A stretch of 64,000 nt of DNA from Pseudoips prasinana. Lineage: Eukaryota; Arthropoda; Insecta; Lepidoptera; Nolidae. The notes beneath the pieces are model-generated. The model was not told where the DNA came from. It did no database searches and was given only the letters and a program-made list of their open reading frames with translations. The stretch is taken from contig OX621237.1 of NCBI GenBank assembly GCA_951640165.1, forward strand, positions 7,316,001-7,380,000, read 5' to 3'. A program made the translations under genes and the position numbers. Positions 55,040-64,000 of the stretch are shown here, in pieces (positions within the stretch are counted from its first letter, which is position 1; every line of letters begins with the position of its first letter).

Positions 55040-55112
55040 CAAATAGTTGTACTACGCTGGGGACCTGGGACCCGAAGTGGTGAGGCGACTGTCTGATCCA
55101 CACGGGCAGGCA
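55040..55112 (-). repeat. tRNA-like SINE head scrap (S2-like)
   Basis: 'gaagtggtgaggcgactgtc' is the S2 head reversed (gacagtcgcctc.ccacttc). The B box is poor. No tail follows. Confidence 0.5.
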
Positions 55113-56105
55113 AATTGTATTATTTGATTAACAATAATTACTTCCTAAAAATTTAATTACATAACAAGATATAAATTAACTAAATATTTTTAACTTTACC
55201 TTCATAAATTAATATATGCTTGACATATCTTTGTTTGAAAACTTGCTTGTACGTCCTCAAAAATGCAACCCGTAATTGTACTGCCGCTTAAATTACCGAT
55301 TCCTATAGGAAAACCCTCTCAACGCGTAACATCAACGCACACACGTTGATGTTTACGCGTACATAGAGGCGTGTATATCAAAATTATGGTCTCATTAGCA
55401 ACCAATTTTCTGCGACCGCTCTCACAAATCAATCCCTATTACAGCAAGCTAATAGGAAAATCTATGTGATTGAGGAAAAACATTATTAACTTCGACTCTA
55501 TTGACGAGCTCAATGAACAAAATAGATTTAAATATGAAAACTTTGAAAAGTTTTGGGCTGGTCCCACCTGCTAAGTTTGTATGAACTAAGGAAACTTGAA
55601 AGAAGGATTTTTTGCAAAGAAATAATTTCACAACTCATTGGGTTGAATAATAAAACTATGCCGTCATTGTTGAACATTGGCATAGATTTACGTAAATTCT
55701 AGGAAAAATTGCTTGGAGCACGGTTTTTCTAGCTGAATAACTTTGTGAAAAATATTCAAATCTAGGCGCTGTAAGGCCGTACAAATAATACATGATTGAA
55801 GTTAATTTGAGGCAAACACAGAAATATGCTTCCATTGAAAAGAAAGAATTCCTTAAAAGAACTTATTGTTTTTTAAAACATCAGTACAGAGGCGGACTTA
55901 GTGCCAAAGGCATTCTCTTCAACTCGGTCTTAGAGCATGGTAATGCTAAATACTATTATCACACATTGGGTGCAGAGACAATATGGTAGGTGCATTATAT
56001 TCCGTTTAAGAAAAGTTTTACATGTATAAAATCTCTGTAAAATATAAATATATATTTATTAAGATACATACATAACTATAGTATATATAACTATATGTAC
56101 CTACA
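55113..56105. other. No gene seen; one hairpin
   Basis: 55322-55360: acgcgta.acatcaacg arms of 16-17 bp with one bulged base and a 6-nt loop. An open frame at 55792-55989 shows no recognisable family. Confidence 0.45.
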
Positions 56106-56107
56106 TA

Positions 56108-56210
56108 CTAGCTGTGTACCGCGGTTTCACACCCGTTCCTTAGATTCTGCGTGAAAGAGTATCGTCCATACATATTCAAAAACTTTCGTATTTATAATAT
56201 TGGTAGGTAT
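56108..56210 (-). mobile_element. Short Helitron-like remnant
   Basis: The minus-strand 3' end 'gtgtgaaaccgcggtacaca' plus gctag before T matches the other Helitron ends. The 5' end near 56208 is degraded (ctaccaatattataaatacg). About 100 bp. Confidence 0.6.
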
Positions 56211-56815
56211 TAAATTTCCTCGTTATCAAAAGACAAGATTAGCTTCTTGTCTTTTGAGAACATGAAAATTGAAATTCTGTTTGATAATTTTTCTATTCTC
56301 AAACCACACAGCTCTAGGGCAACATTAGCAACTCTTACATCAGAATATTGAAACGAGTGCAAATTATTAAACTAAGATCAAGTAGTAGTCGTTTTTTGAA
56401 ATAAAACATATATAAACGTGAAAAGTTGGTAGAGATATTTTGGGAATATTGATATCATTAAATGATCGCAGTACATATATAGAACATCAGAATGCACGAA
56501 CGCAACAGCTCCAAGCTGAATTCTGGGTGTTAAAGAAATCCACGGTGATGAAGTTATCAGCGTAAGCCGTTCGGTAGCCATGTGTCGATAACTTCACACG
56601 TTTATAAAAAATTATCACTTTGAACTTTGCCGTTTTACACGAGGTAACAGCCTTTTACTAATGAATCCGTTCCCCAAAGAATAATAAAGTCTATATAAAT
56701 AAAAATTAATGTGAAAAGTTAAAACCCCTTGATAAAGCTCTCAAACCCGAGTTACCAAACTAGAACAATATAATTAAATTCCAATTTTAGTTACATATTT
56801 TTAGGTAAGGTTGTT
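56211..56815. other. No gene seen; 32-nt hairpin
   Basis: 56226-56257: tcaaaagacaag and its exact reverse complement with an 8-nt loop. No coding sequence. Confidence 0.5.
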
Positions 56816-56817
56816 TG

Positions 56818-57060
56818 ACGGTCACCGTAGCCTAGTTGGTAGTGCTCCTGCCTACGAAGCTGGTGGTACTGGGCTTGAATCCCGGTAAGTGCAAATATTT
56901 GTGTGATGAGCACAAATATTTATTTCTGAGTCATGGATGTTTTCTATGTATTTAACTATGTATCTATCTATATAAGTATGTATATCGTCGCCTGGTACCC
57001 ATAGTAAAAGCTTTGCTTAGTTTGGGGCTAGGATGATCTGTGTGACATTGTCCCTAGATA
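56818..57060 (+). repeat. tRNA-derived SINE (family S3), complete copy
   Basis: Head 'ggtcaccgtagcctagttgg' (A box) and 'gggcttgaatcccgg' (B box), then a palindromic 'gcaaatatttgtgtgatgag', 'gtatgtatatcgtcgcctgg', 'tacccatagtaaaagc' and 'tttgcttagtttggggctag'. Same family as 21228-21480. Confidence 0.85.
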
Positions 57061-57123
57061 TTATTATATTACAAAAAAATATCCATATTAAATCTTGGAA
57101 ACCAGGCAGAGCCATTACTATGG

Positions 57124-57155
57124 CAACTAGACAACTGTTATCAGTTGTCTGGTTG
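57124..57155. repeat. 32-nt hairpin, 14-bp arms
   Basis: caactagacaactg pairs with cagttgtctggttg at 13 of 14 positions around a 4-nt loop. Confidence 0.75.
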
Positions 57156-57224
57156 TTATTTAGAAAGCATGTTTATACGTGCTTACATATTTCTAAATAC
57201 GTACATATTATAGATAAATTACAG

Positions 57225-57370
57225 ACAGACACGGAACTCTGTTATTTGTGTGTCCCATAAATAGTTGTTCTGAGTCTCGATGTAACTTGTGTCCGTGTAT
57301 TATATGTTTCTAAAGTACCCCGCGACACAGGGATAAGATTCCCTATTGCGGGCGTTGTCTTTTACAAAAC
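57225..57370 (+). repeat. SINE family S2, head missing
   Basis: 'cccataaatagttgttctga', 'tcgatgtaacttgtgtccgt', 'gtaccccgcgacacagggat' and 'gcgggcgttgtcttttacaa' match the S2 tail at 58560-58690. Confidence 0.85.
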
Positions 57371-57589
57371 AAATAATCAACCATTATACCATAATCATTT
57401 TATCCTACCACCAAGAAGGTTGGGTTGTGGTGACCCCATTCACCCAGCTAGTTGTGAAGTTGCCGAAATACGCCCGTACACATGTTTAACAGTTTAATTT
57501 AACTACAACTATTTTCAAATGGTTGGTAGCGTTTGCTCCATTAATATTGCGTAGGATATCTCTTTCATAGATAAAATACACAGTAAAAA

Positions 57590-58112
57590 TAAATGGTTTA
57601 AAAAATCATAACATAAATAAAAAGCAGCTAGGTTTTAGTTGATTTTCGGTGGAAGTTTGCATGATAATGTACATCATATATTTCTTTTGGTTTTGAGATT
57701 CTCTTATTTTAGAAGTTACAGGGGGGGGGGGGGGGGTCACTCATTTTACCACTTTGGAAGTGTCTTTCGTGCAAACTATTCAGTTTAGAAAAAAATGATA
57801 TTAGAAACCTCAATATCATTTTTGAAGACCTATCCATAAATGGATACCCCATATGGGTATGCTAAAAAAAATGTTTGAATTTTAGTTCTATGTATGGGGA
57901 CCCCCAAATATTATTGTTTATTTTTTCTATTTTTGTGTGACAATCTTAATGCGGTTCACAGAATACATCTACTAACCAAGTTTCAACAGTTCAGCTCTTT
58001 TAGTTTCGGAAAAAAGTGGCTGGGACATACGGATGGTCCGACAAACAGACAGACAGACATGACGAATCTATAAGGGTTCCGGGTTTAGCCGTTTGGCTAC
58101 GGAACCCTAAAA
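57590..58112 (+). repeat. GGTTCCGT-ended repeat, longest copy, with G16 run
   Basis: Shares its right two-thirds with 30128-30470 and 27283-27592 and ends 'ggctacggaaccctaaaaaa'. An uninterrupted run of 16 G occupies 57721-57736; the other copies lack it. The 5' 'ggccaagtgcgag' end is missing. Confidence 0.85.
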
Positions 58113-58267
58113 AAGGCTCATATTTGCGGTTGAAAGCGCTATCGTTAGGCTAACGTCGCAAATCAGGGAGATAGATATTTACACAGAAACAGAATTATAT
58201 TAAAAATTCGAAGTAATATTATACCAACGTATTATTTAACAAACCTTTTCCGTATAATTTAATAGAA

Positions 58268-58301
58268 GACAATGTTATTACGTACATGTAATAACATTGT
58301 C
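58268..58301. repeat. 34-nt perfect hairpin
   Basis: gacaatgttattac and its exact reverse complement enclose gtacat. Confidence 0.9.
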
Positions 58302-58482
58302 AGTTCAACATTTTTCCTTAAACATTTTTTATAAATAATAAAACATTTTCTCGGACGATTTCTGTTATCATGTGGCTTCCAAAATTTTCCCTGGAGGCTA
58401 CTTATAAAGGAAAAGCTGGAACAACCTCATATCGTGAGTCAATATTATTTGGAAGTCCAAAGTTTGAAATAACATTTTTGAC

Positions 58483-58690
58483 TGCACGGGTGGCGCAGCG
58501 GTTAAGATAGTCGCCTCGCCACTTCGTGTCGCGGGATCGAGTCCCGAGCCGGCCATTATTTAAGTGACTCATAAATAGTTGTTCTGAGTCTGGATGTAAC
58601 TTGTGTCCAGCTATTATATGTTTATAAAGTAGCCCGCGACACAGGGATTAGATCCCTAGTGCGGGTGATGTTTTATTAAAACAAAAAAAA
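58483..58690 (+). repeat. tRNA-derived SINE (family S2), complete copy
   Basis: Head 'cacgggtggcgcagcggtta' (A box), B box 'gggatcgagtcccgagcc', 'cataaatagttgttctgagt', 'ggatgtaacttgtgtccagc', 'gtagcccgcgacacagggat', 'gtgcgggtgatgttttatta', A-rich tail. Reference copy for the S2 pieces at 24750, 26870, 46223, 52820 and 57225. Confidence 0.9.
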
Positions 58691-59285
58691 AATAAAAAAA
58701 AAAACATTGCTATAAAACTACTCTGTAGGTACATACATTAAAATAAATAAGATTGAAGTGTTTTTTTCAATAACAGCCTTTTACTGATTGTATATGATGT
58801 GAAGGCATTGCACAGATTGACACCACATAAAAGCAAACCTTTGATAGTTATTTTTCAAAAGTTAACCAAACTCTTTACGGTTCAGATAGGTCAGTATTGT
58901 CATACTTCTGTATTGAAATAAAATCGATGACTCAGTTTCGAAACAAATTCAGATTGCGAGTTGACATAGAATAGAATATGTATTTATTTCTCTCATCACA
59001 AAAGTAGTTTACATTTTTTAAATAAGATGACATTTAGGATTGTACATTTTACATGACATAAATCTACATGAAATAGTCTAAGGCCAATAAAGTTAACGCC
59101 TCCTGCAACAGAGTGGAAAACCACATCGAGCCACCCATCGGAGGTATCAGACATATTCACAAATTGATTTACCGGCCACAGCGGCCCGAGGCGCTCGTTG
59201 ATTTTATGCCCTACTTCGGACTTGCTATAAACTTTGTTCTGCGATACAAATAAAAGCAACAGCAAGTCTCAGTGTACTTCCCATT
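58691..59285. other. No gene seen
   Basis: AT-rich with a slightly GC-richer patch near 59090-59215 holding an 89-codon minus-strand frame (58996-59265) of no recognised family. Confidence 0.35.
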
Positions 59286-59289
59286 TATA

Positions 59290-59520
59290 TAAGTAATTGC
59301 CTATCTCGCAGATGGAAGCCGGTCGCACAAGGGATAAAAACAGCTAGATAGACTAAAAAGACTTTAAGAAGTCAGAATCCCACCCACTATTAAGCTAGTA
59401 GCTATAGAGCTGGTGGTGTCAGTTGCTCTTATCGGTCCATAAGTGATCGGCAAGGTCAAGTAACTAGGCTCGCAGTCATTCCGTAGATGGTGACCGCCAA
59501 AGTGAATTGTTCTAGAAGTA
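59290..59520 (+). repeat. Old SINE-like repeat related to 22880-23185
   Basis: 'tccataagtgatcggcaagg', 'aactaggctcgcagtcattc' and 'gtagatggtgaccgccaaag' match the repeat at 22880-23185 in the opposite direction. Confidence 0.6.
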
Positions 59521-60199
59521 CTGAGTCATTATAACGATATGTTTAGTAGTGTTGTATTGAAAAATTCAAAATAGATATATTGTAAACTATGAAATAATTT
59601 ATTGCAAGCGACAAAACAATACCAGTTATGTCTCCAGAATAATATGACGTCTGAAAGGGGTTATTAGGGTCGATTACTGTCTGTCGATTTTGCCTATATT
59701 TGCCCTATTTGCCCTAGACCCGCTAAATACTCAACCTGCGGCCCGCTGCGCCTTTGTTATTAGCCCATCTTTTATTTTTATCCGGACTAGTTCCTCCCTC
59801 TTACCCACCACTGCAACTCCCGTAAGCCAGGATCAACAGTGGCACACAATGAAATGACACTGAGCGGTGATGCTCAGGCATGACCCGGGGAATCGCTTTA
59901 ACCGTTTTGAATCCCGAAACGAATTTAACCAGAAAGAAAAAAGGAGGAGTAATAAAATGAATAGTTACACTTAGCTTATTGGCCCATTTAAACTCAGAAA
60001 TGTTTTCATTGATAAACTCACTACATCGTTAACTTGAAATTACCTGTTAATTAAGACCTAAATAAATTTTGCTTCCGGCCCTCGACAACAAAACAAAAAT
60101 GATGAGTAAGGCTGTTCTAGACCATTTTAAGGTCCGATATTTAATTTAATTCTGTTCTTCCCTGTAAGTTGACAAGACCCGCAATAGGGAATAATTCAC
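59521..60199. other. Unassigned; GC-richer patch 59690-59920
   Basis: The patch contains 'ttgccctatttgccctagac' and 'ctgagcggtgatgctcaggc'. It looks like decayed mobile element sequence but I cannot match it within the window. Confidence 0.3.
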
Positions 60200-60896
60200 C
60201 ACTTTAATATATTCTTATAAGATGACCCATTTACATATCTTCTACTATATAAAAATAAGTCAGGTTTTCCTTCCTGACGCTATAACTCCAGAACGCACGA
60301 ACCGATGTCCACGGTTTCGCATTCGTTGGAAAGGTCTCGGGCTCCGTGAGGTTTATAGCAAAGAAAATTTATAAAATTTAACGCGAGTAACACCGCGGGG
60401 CACAGCTAGTTTTTTTTATATAATTTTGAATACTCCATTACTAACTCCTCCGTTTATCGAGTTTGAATATCGGTTATGAAGGATTAATCATAATTGATGA
60501 TAGACTCTAATTACTTAAAGCCGGTATACCTACGTCGCAATTTAATGGATGGCAATAAATTTTGTCCCAGCAAAGCTACTTCTGTTGCCATCTGTACACT
60601 GTTTACATGTTAGGTTGTTTCACATACAGATTATAGAAGATTATTGGATTACACGAGAGCTTGTTCATATGGTTTCGTTAAACGATTACGTCTGTCATTT
60701 CTAGCATGACGAACGACTATTAAATTCAATTGTTTTGTTTTGAAAATAAAATATAAATTTGGCCAAATACGAGCCGAATTTGCATATCGACGGGTTTGTG
60801 CTTTCATGAGACTTATAAATAGTTATTATTATATATACTACTAAGACCCGGATCAGTTATGTTAATTTGTAAGTTGGGTGTGTTAGTATTAGTTAG
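60200..60896 (+). repeat. Local duplication, copy A (contains Helitron)
   Basis: From 'agatgacccatttacata' (60220) to 'gttgggtgtgttagtat' it matches copy B (61383-61891) closely, apart from the Helitron at 60238-60409 and a 12-14-bp difference near 60435. Content is non-coding; copy B's 64-codon frame is not conserved as a longer gene. Confidence 0.9.
60238..60409 (+). mobile_element. 172-bp Helitron with a paralogous empty site
   Basis: Begins TCTTCTACTATATAA after an A and ends 'cgcgagtaacaccgcggggc' plus acagctag before a T. Copy B of the local duplication lacks exactly this stretch, which confirms both boundaries independently. Confidence 0.9.
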
Positions 60897-60899
60897 TAT

Positions 60900-61382
60900 A
60901 ATACCTGTATTGTTCCTGCATTGATTTGACGTAATCATTATGCACGCAAAGATTAAAGAGTGCCAACGAGATTTAAAGTTATTATAATTTTTTTATTTTT
61001 ACTTAAAATGATCGACGAAGAGAAACTTATATTGTTAGAACAAAAATATTCTTGTTTGTATGATATTAGTTCATCACATTATAGCGATTATTGTTTTTTA
61101 CCTCTTCTACAAGAAGCGAAACGATAAGAAGACACATAGAACTGTCCATGTTGAGAGCACAATACTAAATGAGTAGCTTACCGTCTTCGCAGCAATTCAG
61201 CGCCGTACGCGTACTGCGTACGGTGCGTACAGAAGCGTTTCAGTAGAGATAGCACGTTATGATGGCTATTCTCATTCTTACGACGCCGTACGCGACTGAT
61301 AGAAGCAGAGCTGAATAAGTGTGACCAAAATCGTTCAGCGAAACGCGAATGGAGCTGAATAAGTGCGCGTAGTCCCTAACTC
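60900..61382. other. Unassigned spacer between duplicate copies
   Basis: 61195-61325 contains repeated 'gccgtacgcg' blocks, a short gtacgc hairpin (61203-61223) and two copies of 'gagctgaataagtg' (near 61309 and 61352). It may be a small unrecognised element. No coding sequence. Confidence 0.4.
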
Positions 61383-61891
61383 CCCACTTCAAGTGATTCT
61401 AATGAGATGACCCATTTACATATATATTTTTTTATAATTTTGAATACTCCTGTTTATAAAGTTCGAATATCGGTTATGAAGGATTAATGATAATTGATGA
61501 TAGACTTTAATTACTTAAAGCCGGTATACCTACGTCGCAATTTAATGGATGGCAATAAATTTTGTCCCAGTTAAGCTACTTCTGTTGCCAACTGTACACT
61601 GTTTACATGTTAGGTTGTTTCACATGCAGATTATAGAAGATTATTGGATTACACGAGAGCTTGTTCATATGGTTTCGTTAAACGAATACGTCTGTCATTT
61701 CTGGCATGATGAACGACTATTACATTCAATTGTTTTGTTTTGAATATAAAATATAAATCTGGCCAAATACGAGCTGAATTTGCATATCGACGGGTTTGTG
61801 CTGCCATGAGACTTATAAATAGTTATTATTATTATATACTACTAAGACCCGGATCAATTATGTTAATTTGGAAGTTGGGTGTGTTAGTATC
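61383..61891 (+). repeat. Local duplication, copy B (Helitron-free)
   Basis: About 490 bp, closely similar to copy A over 'gccggtatacctacgtcgca', 'gttaggttgtttcacatgca', 'gacgggtttgtgctgccatg'. Direct orientation, about 1.2 kb downstream of copy A. Confidence 0.9.
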
Positions 61892-61941
61892 TAAATAATT
61901 ATTGAAAATTTAAAAAAAAACGGTATGTACAGACGCTAGTA

Positions 61942-62810
61942 GTAGTAGTCCAGCGTCTCGAAGACGTCTTCAAGACGCTGGACTGGACTGGACGGGGCAT
62001 TAACATCAACGGCGAATACATCTCACACCTTCGGTTCGCCGATGATATCGTCATCGTTGCAGAGTCACTGGAACAGTTAAGCGAAATGCTGCAAAGCCTA
62101 AATGGAGCCTCTCGAGGTGTCGGTCTCGGCATGAACTTGGATAAAACCAAGATCATGTTCAATGAACATGTCACGCCGGGACCAATCTACGTCGATGGTT
62201 CGATGCTCGAAGTTGTTCGGGAGTATATCTACCTTGGACAAGTTGTCCAATTGGGTAGAAACAACTTCGAGAAAGAAATCAACCGCAGGATCCAGTTGGG
62301 TTGGGCAGCATTTGGCAAACTACGTCATGTCTTCTCCTCGGCTTTACCGCAATGTCTGAAGTCTAAATTCTACAACCAATGCGTCCTACCTGTTATGACC
62401 TACGGTGCTGAGACGTGGACACTCACAGTGGGACTAGTCCATAAATTGAAAGTCGCACAGCGAGCTATGGAGCGGGCTATGCTCGGCGTCTCTTTGAAGG
62501 ATAAAATTCGTAACGAAGTAATCCGACAAAGAACCAAAGTTACTGACATAGCTCGCAGACTTAGCAAGCTGAAGTGGCAATGGGCTGGTCACATCTGCAG
62601 AAGGACCGACGGCCGATGGAGCAAACGTGTTCTAGAGCGGAGACCGCGACTTGGTAAGCGTAAGGTAGGACGGCCCCCAGCTACGTGGTCCGACGACCTC
62701 AAAAGGGTCGCTGGGACAGACTGGATGCGGAAGGCGGAGGACCGTGTGTAATGGCGCGTGTTAGGAGAGGCTTATGTCCAGCAGTGGACTGCGATAGGCT
62801 GATTGATTGA
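61942..62810 (+). mobile_element. RTE LINE 3' end of a divergent subfamily, nested in the MITE
   Basis: 869-bp insert between gacgctagta duplications (61932-61941 and 62811-62820). Same protein family as the RTE copies at 43 and 49 kb but clearly more divergent, with a different tail (gctgattgattga instead of gatgatgat). The 5' end carries a foldback at 61950-61981. Confidence 0.88.
61960..62751 (+). pseudogene. RTE ORF2 C-terminal part
   Basis: Open from the palindrome: 'EDVFKTLDWTGRGININGEY', then 'LRFADDIVIVAESLEQL', which keeps the RT catalytic Asp pair, 'YIYLGQVVQLGRNNFEKEI', 'LKWQWAGHICRRTDGRWSK', 'GRPPATWSDDLKRVAGTDWM'. A TAA at 62749-62751 stops it about 17 codons before the family's end ('WRVLGEAYVQQWTAIG' follows in frame). 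Endonuclease and most of RT are absent. Confidence 0.85.
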
Positions 62811-62945
62811 GACGCTAGTACATCCAGATACCGATATCTGTCAAATTTCTTTTATAGATTTTCAACTTCATTACACAAGCATAAGGTTCACTTTCAATTG
62901 AGGAAATTTGCCAGATTGGGGAAGCTTGATATGCTGTACAGGCAT

Positions 62946-64000
62946 GTGTATCAAATATAGTTTTCTTTAGTTATGTCTTACAAAAATAATATCTCTATTT
63001 TTTATTATTTTTGTAATATCTCAATTTTAAGCATAATTAAATTTTATGATAAGGAAGTTATTAAATATGTCATAAGAACACAGTATCAAATAACAAAAAA
63101 CCAACATATTATGTTACTTCTAAAAATGTAAGTGATACCGGTACTTTTTAGGGCTCCGTACCCAAAGGGTAAAACGGGACCCTATCACTAAGATCTATAG
63201 AGCGTACTTAGACTTTACTCAAAATTTACTTACGTAAAACTTTGCTAAGTATATGCTAAGCTCATATTTTGATTTGGTATTTATAGCCGTTAAGATTATG
63301 CTCAGCATAAGCTAAGACAGACAAAGTCAAAACACCAATTGTAATTTCGTTACATGCATTAACTTCTTAATTACAAAAAAAGATTTATTAACGATCAACA
63401 ATCGACATTAATTATTATTATGAGAAACGGAACATTGTTGTATCAGCTGTGAACGGCAATGTCAACTACTTTTTTTTAATTATTTTCGGCCCTCGCTTCT
63501 TCGGCCTTAGGAGAATGTTAACTTCATTATATCAGTGTTGCCAGATGACAGTTTAGATTTCTCTTCAAGTTGTATCTAAAATTTTCCGAAAAATTGGTTT
63601 CAACTCATAAATAAATAATAAATACAATGATAATGTCTAATTATTTTTTCTTTCTGTATTTTAGAAATATTTATCATTATATCTGTTGTGTTCCTTTGAA
63701 AACAAATTCCGTGATTACCAATTTCGCTGGAAATCTTATACAATGTGTCATTCAATCCGTCATTGGACCAACGTTACCATCCGTAATTCAGCTACCGATA
63801 CCGATGCAAAACTAGCGTTCCACAATGCCCTACCTGCGACGAACATCCGTAGTTTAAACCACCTACGACTCGTTCGGCGATGAACCTCTCGCTCCTCTTT
63901 ACGTATAGTAATAACAAAACATCGTACATCAATTATGCAACTAAAATCATTTATTATTCTGTAGTATTATGTGAGTAATAGTACAAATTACCGTATAGTT
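62946..64000. other. No gene seen; scrap of the GGTTCCGT repeat
   Basis: 63148-63190 'tttttagggctccgtaccca', 'aagggtaaaacgggacccta' is the end of the repeat at 15697-15985, minus orientation. 63225-63325 has partly inverted 'gctaagtatatgctaagctc' and 'gctcagcataagctaagac' motifs, possibly a small MITE. Frames at 63627-63883 are unrecognised. Confidence 0.45.

Larger units (their letters stand above)
61930..62945. mobile_element. MITE (9054/32160 family) split by an RTE insertion
   Basis: The left remnant cagacgctagta starts at 61930 after TA; the right part 62811-62945 continues 'gacgctagtacatccagata', 'tttatagattttcaactt', 'cacaagcataaggttcactt', 'gccagattggggaagcttga'. The 10-bp gacgctagta occurs on both sides of the RTE insert. 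The right TIR is degraded. Confidence 0.85.

Noticed and set aside
1..64000. CRISPR arrays, operons, bacterial-type promoters
   Set aside because: No regularly spaced direct repeats with unique spacers were seen, and introns, SINEs and LINEs show eukaryotic nuclear DNA.
1..64000. LTR retrotransposon or endogenous virus
   Set aside because: I found no long direct repeats with TG..CA ends around gag-pol-like frames; all RT sequences carry non-LTR features.

Overview
The window looks like nuclear DNA of a moth or butterfly (Lepidoptera). I infer this from the repeat community rather than from any host gene: RTE, R1-clade and R4/Dong-type LINEs, mariner, small Helitrons ending in CTAG after a GC hairpin, tRNA-headed SINEs, and the abundant repeat ending in TACGGAACCCTAAAAA, all in AT-rich sequence. 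I find no convincing host protein-coding gene and no believable tRNA or rRNA gene. The species cannot be named from the sequence. The stretch is intergenic or intronic and heavily colonised by transposable elements.

Layout. 1-8.5 kb: 3' ends of one CR1/Jockey-like LINE family (about 980, 3085, and a 2-kb copy at 5975-7960), an RTE tail, a LINE/SINE 3' end, and an internally deleted, intron-containing DNA transposon (4661-5695). 9-13.6 kb: palindromic MITE, Helitron, a complete mariner with open transposase (9832-11113), a TA-flanked MITE and a 1-kb element with 90-bp inverted arms. 15-20.3 kb: SINEs, LINE tails and two R1-clade LINE 3' portions. 21-32 kb: sparse, with a 385-bp purine tract, SINE copies and many short hairpins. 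32.6-46.2 kb: three near-complete LINEs head to tail: a 4.5-kb R4/Dong-like element on the minus strand (one stop in an otherwise open 1,431-codon frame), an endonuclease-RT LINE on the minus strand with an open frame, and a near-full-length RTE on the plus strand with two stops. 46-52 kb: SINEs, a foldback element, and a second RTE copy inverted relative to the first. 52-64 kb: SINEs, Helitrons (one nested in a SINE), a direct duplication of about 0.5 kb, and an RTE tail nested in a MITE.

How the parts relate. RTE-type tails (gatgatga or gattga) recur at least seven times, so RTE activity has been a main shaping force; tRNA-headed SINEs are probably mobilised by LINE machinery. Nesting gives relative ages: SINE before Helitron at 53.7 kb, MITE before RTE at 61.9 kb, and local duplication before Helitron at 60.2 kb. 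A second theme is the number of unrelated short near-perfect hairpins (arms 12-33 bp), including a 73-nt hairpin at 1935-2007 and an exact 44-bp palindrome at 48002-48045. These do not belong to one repeat family and are the least explained signal in the window.
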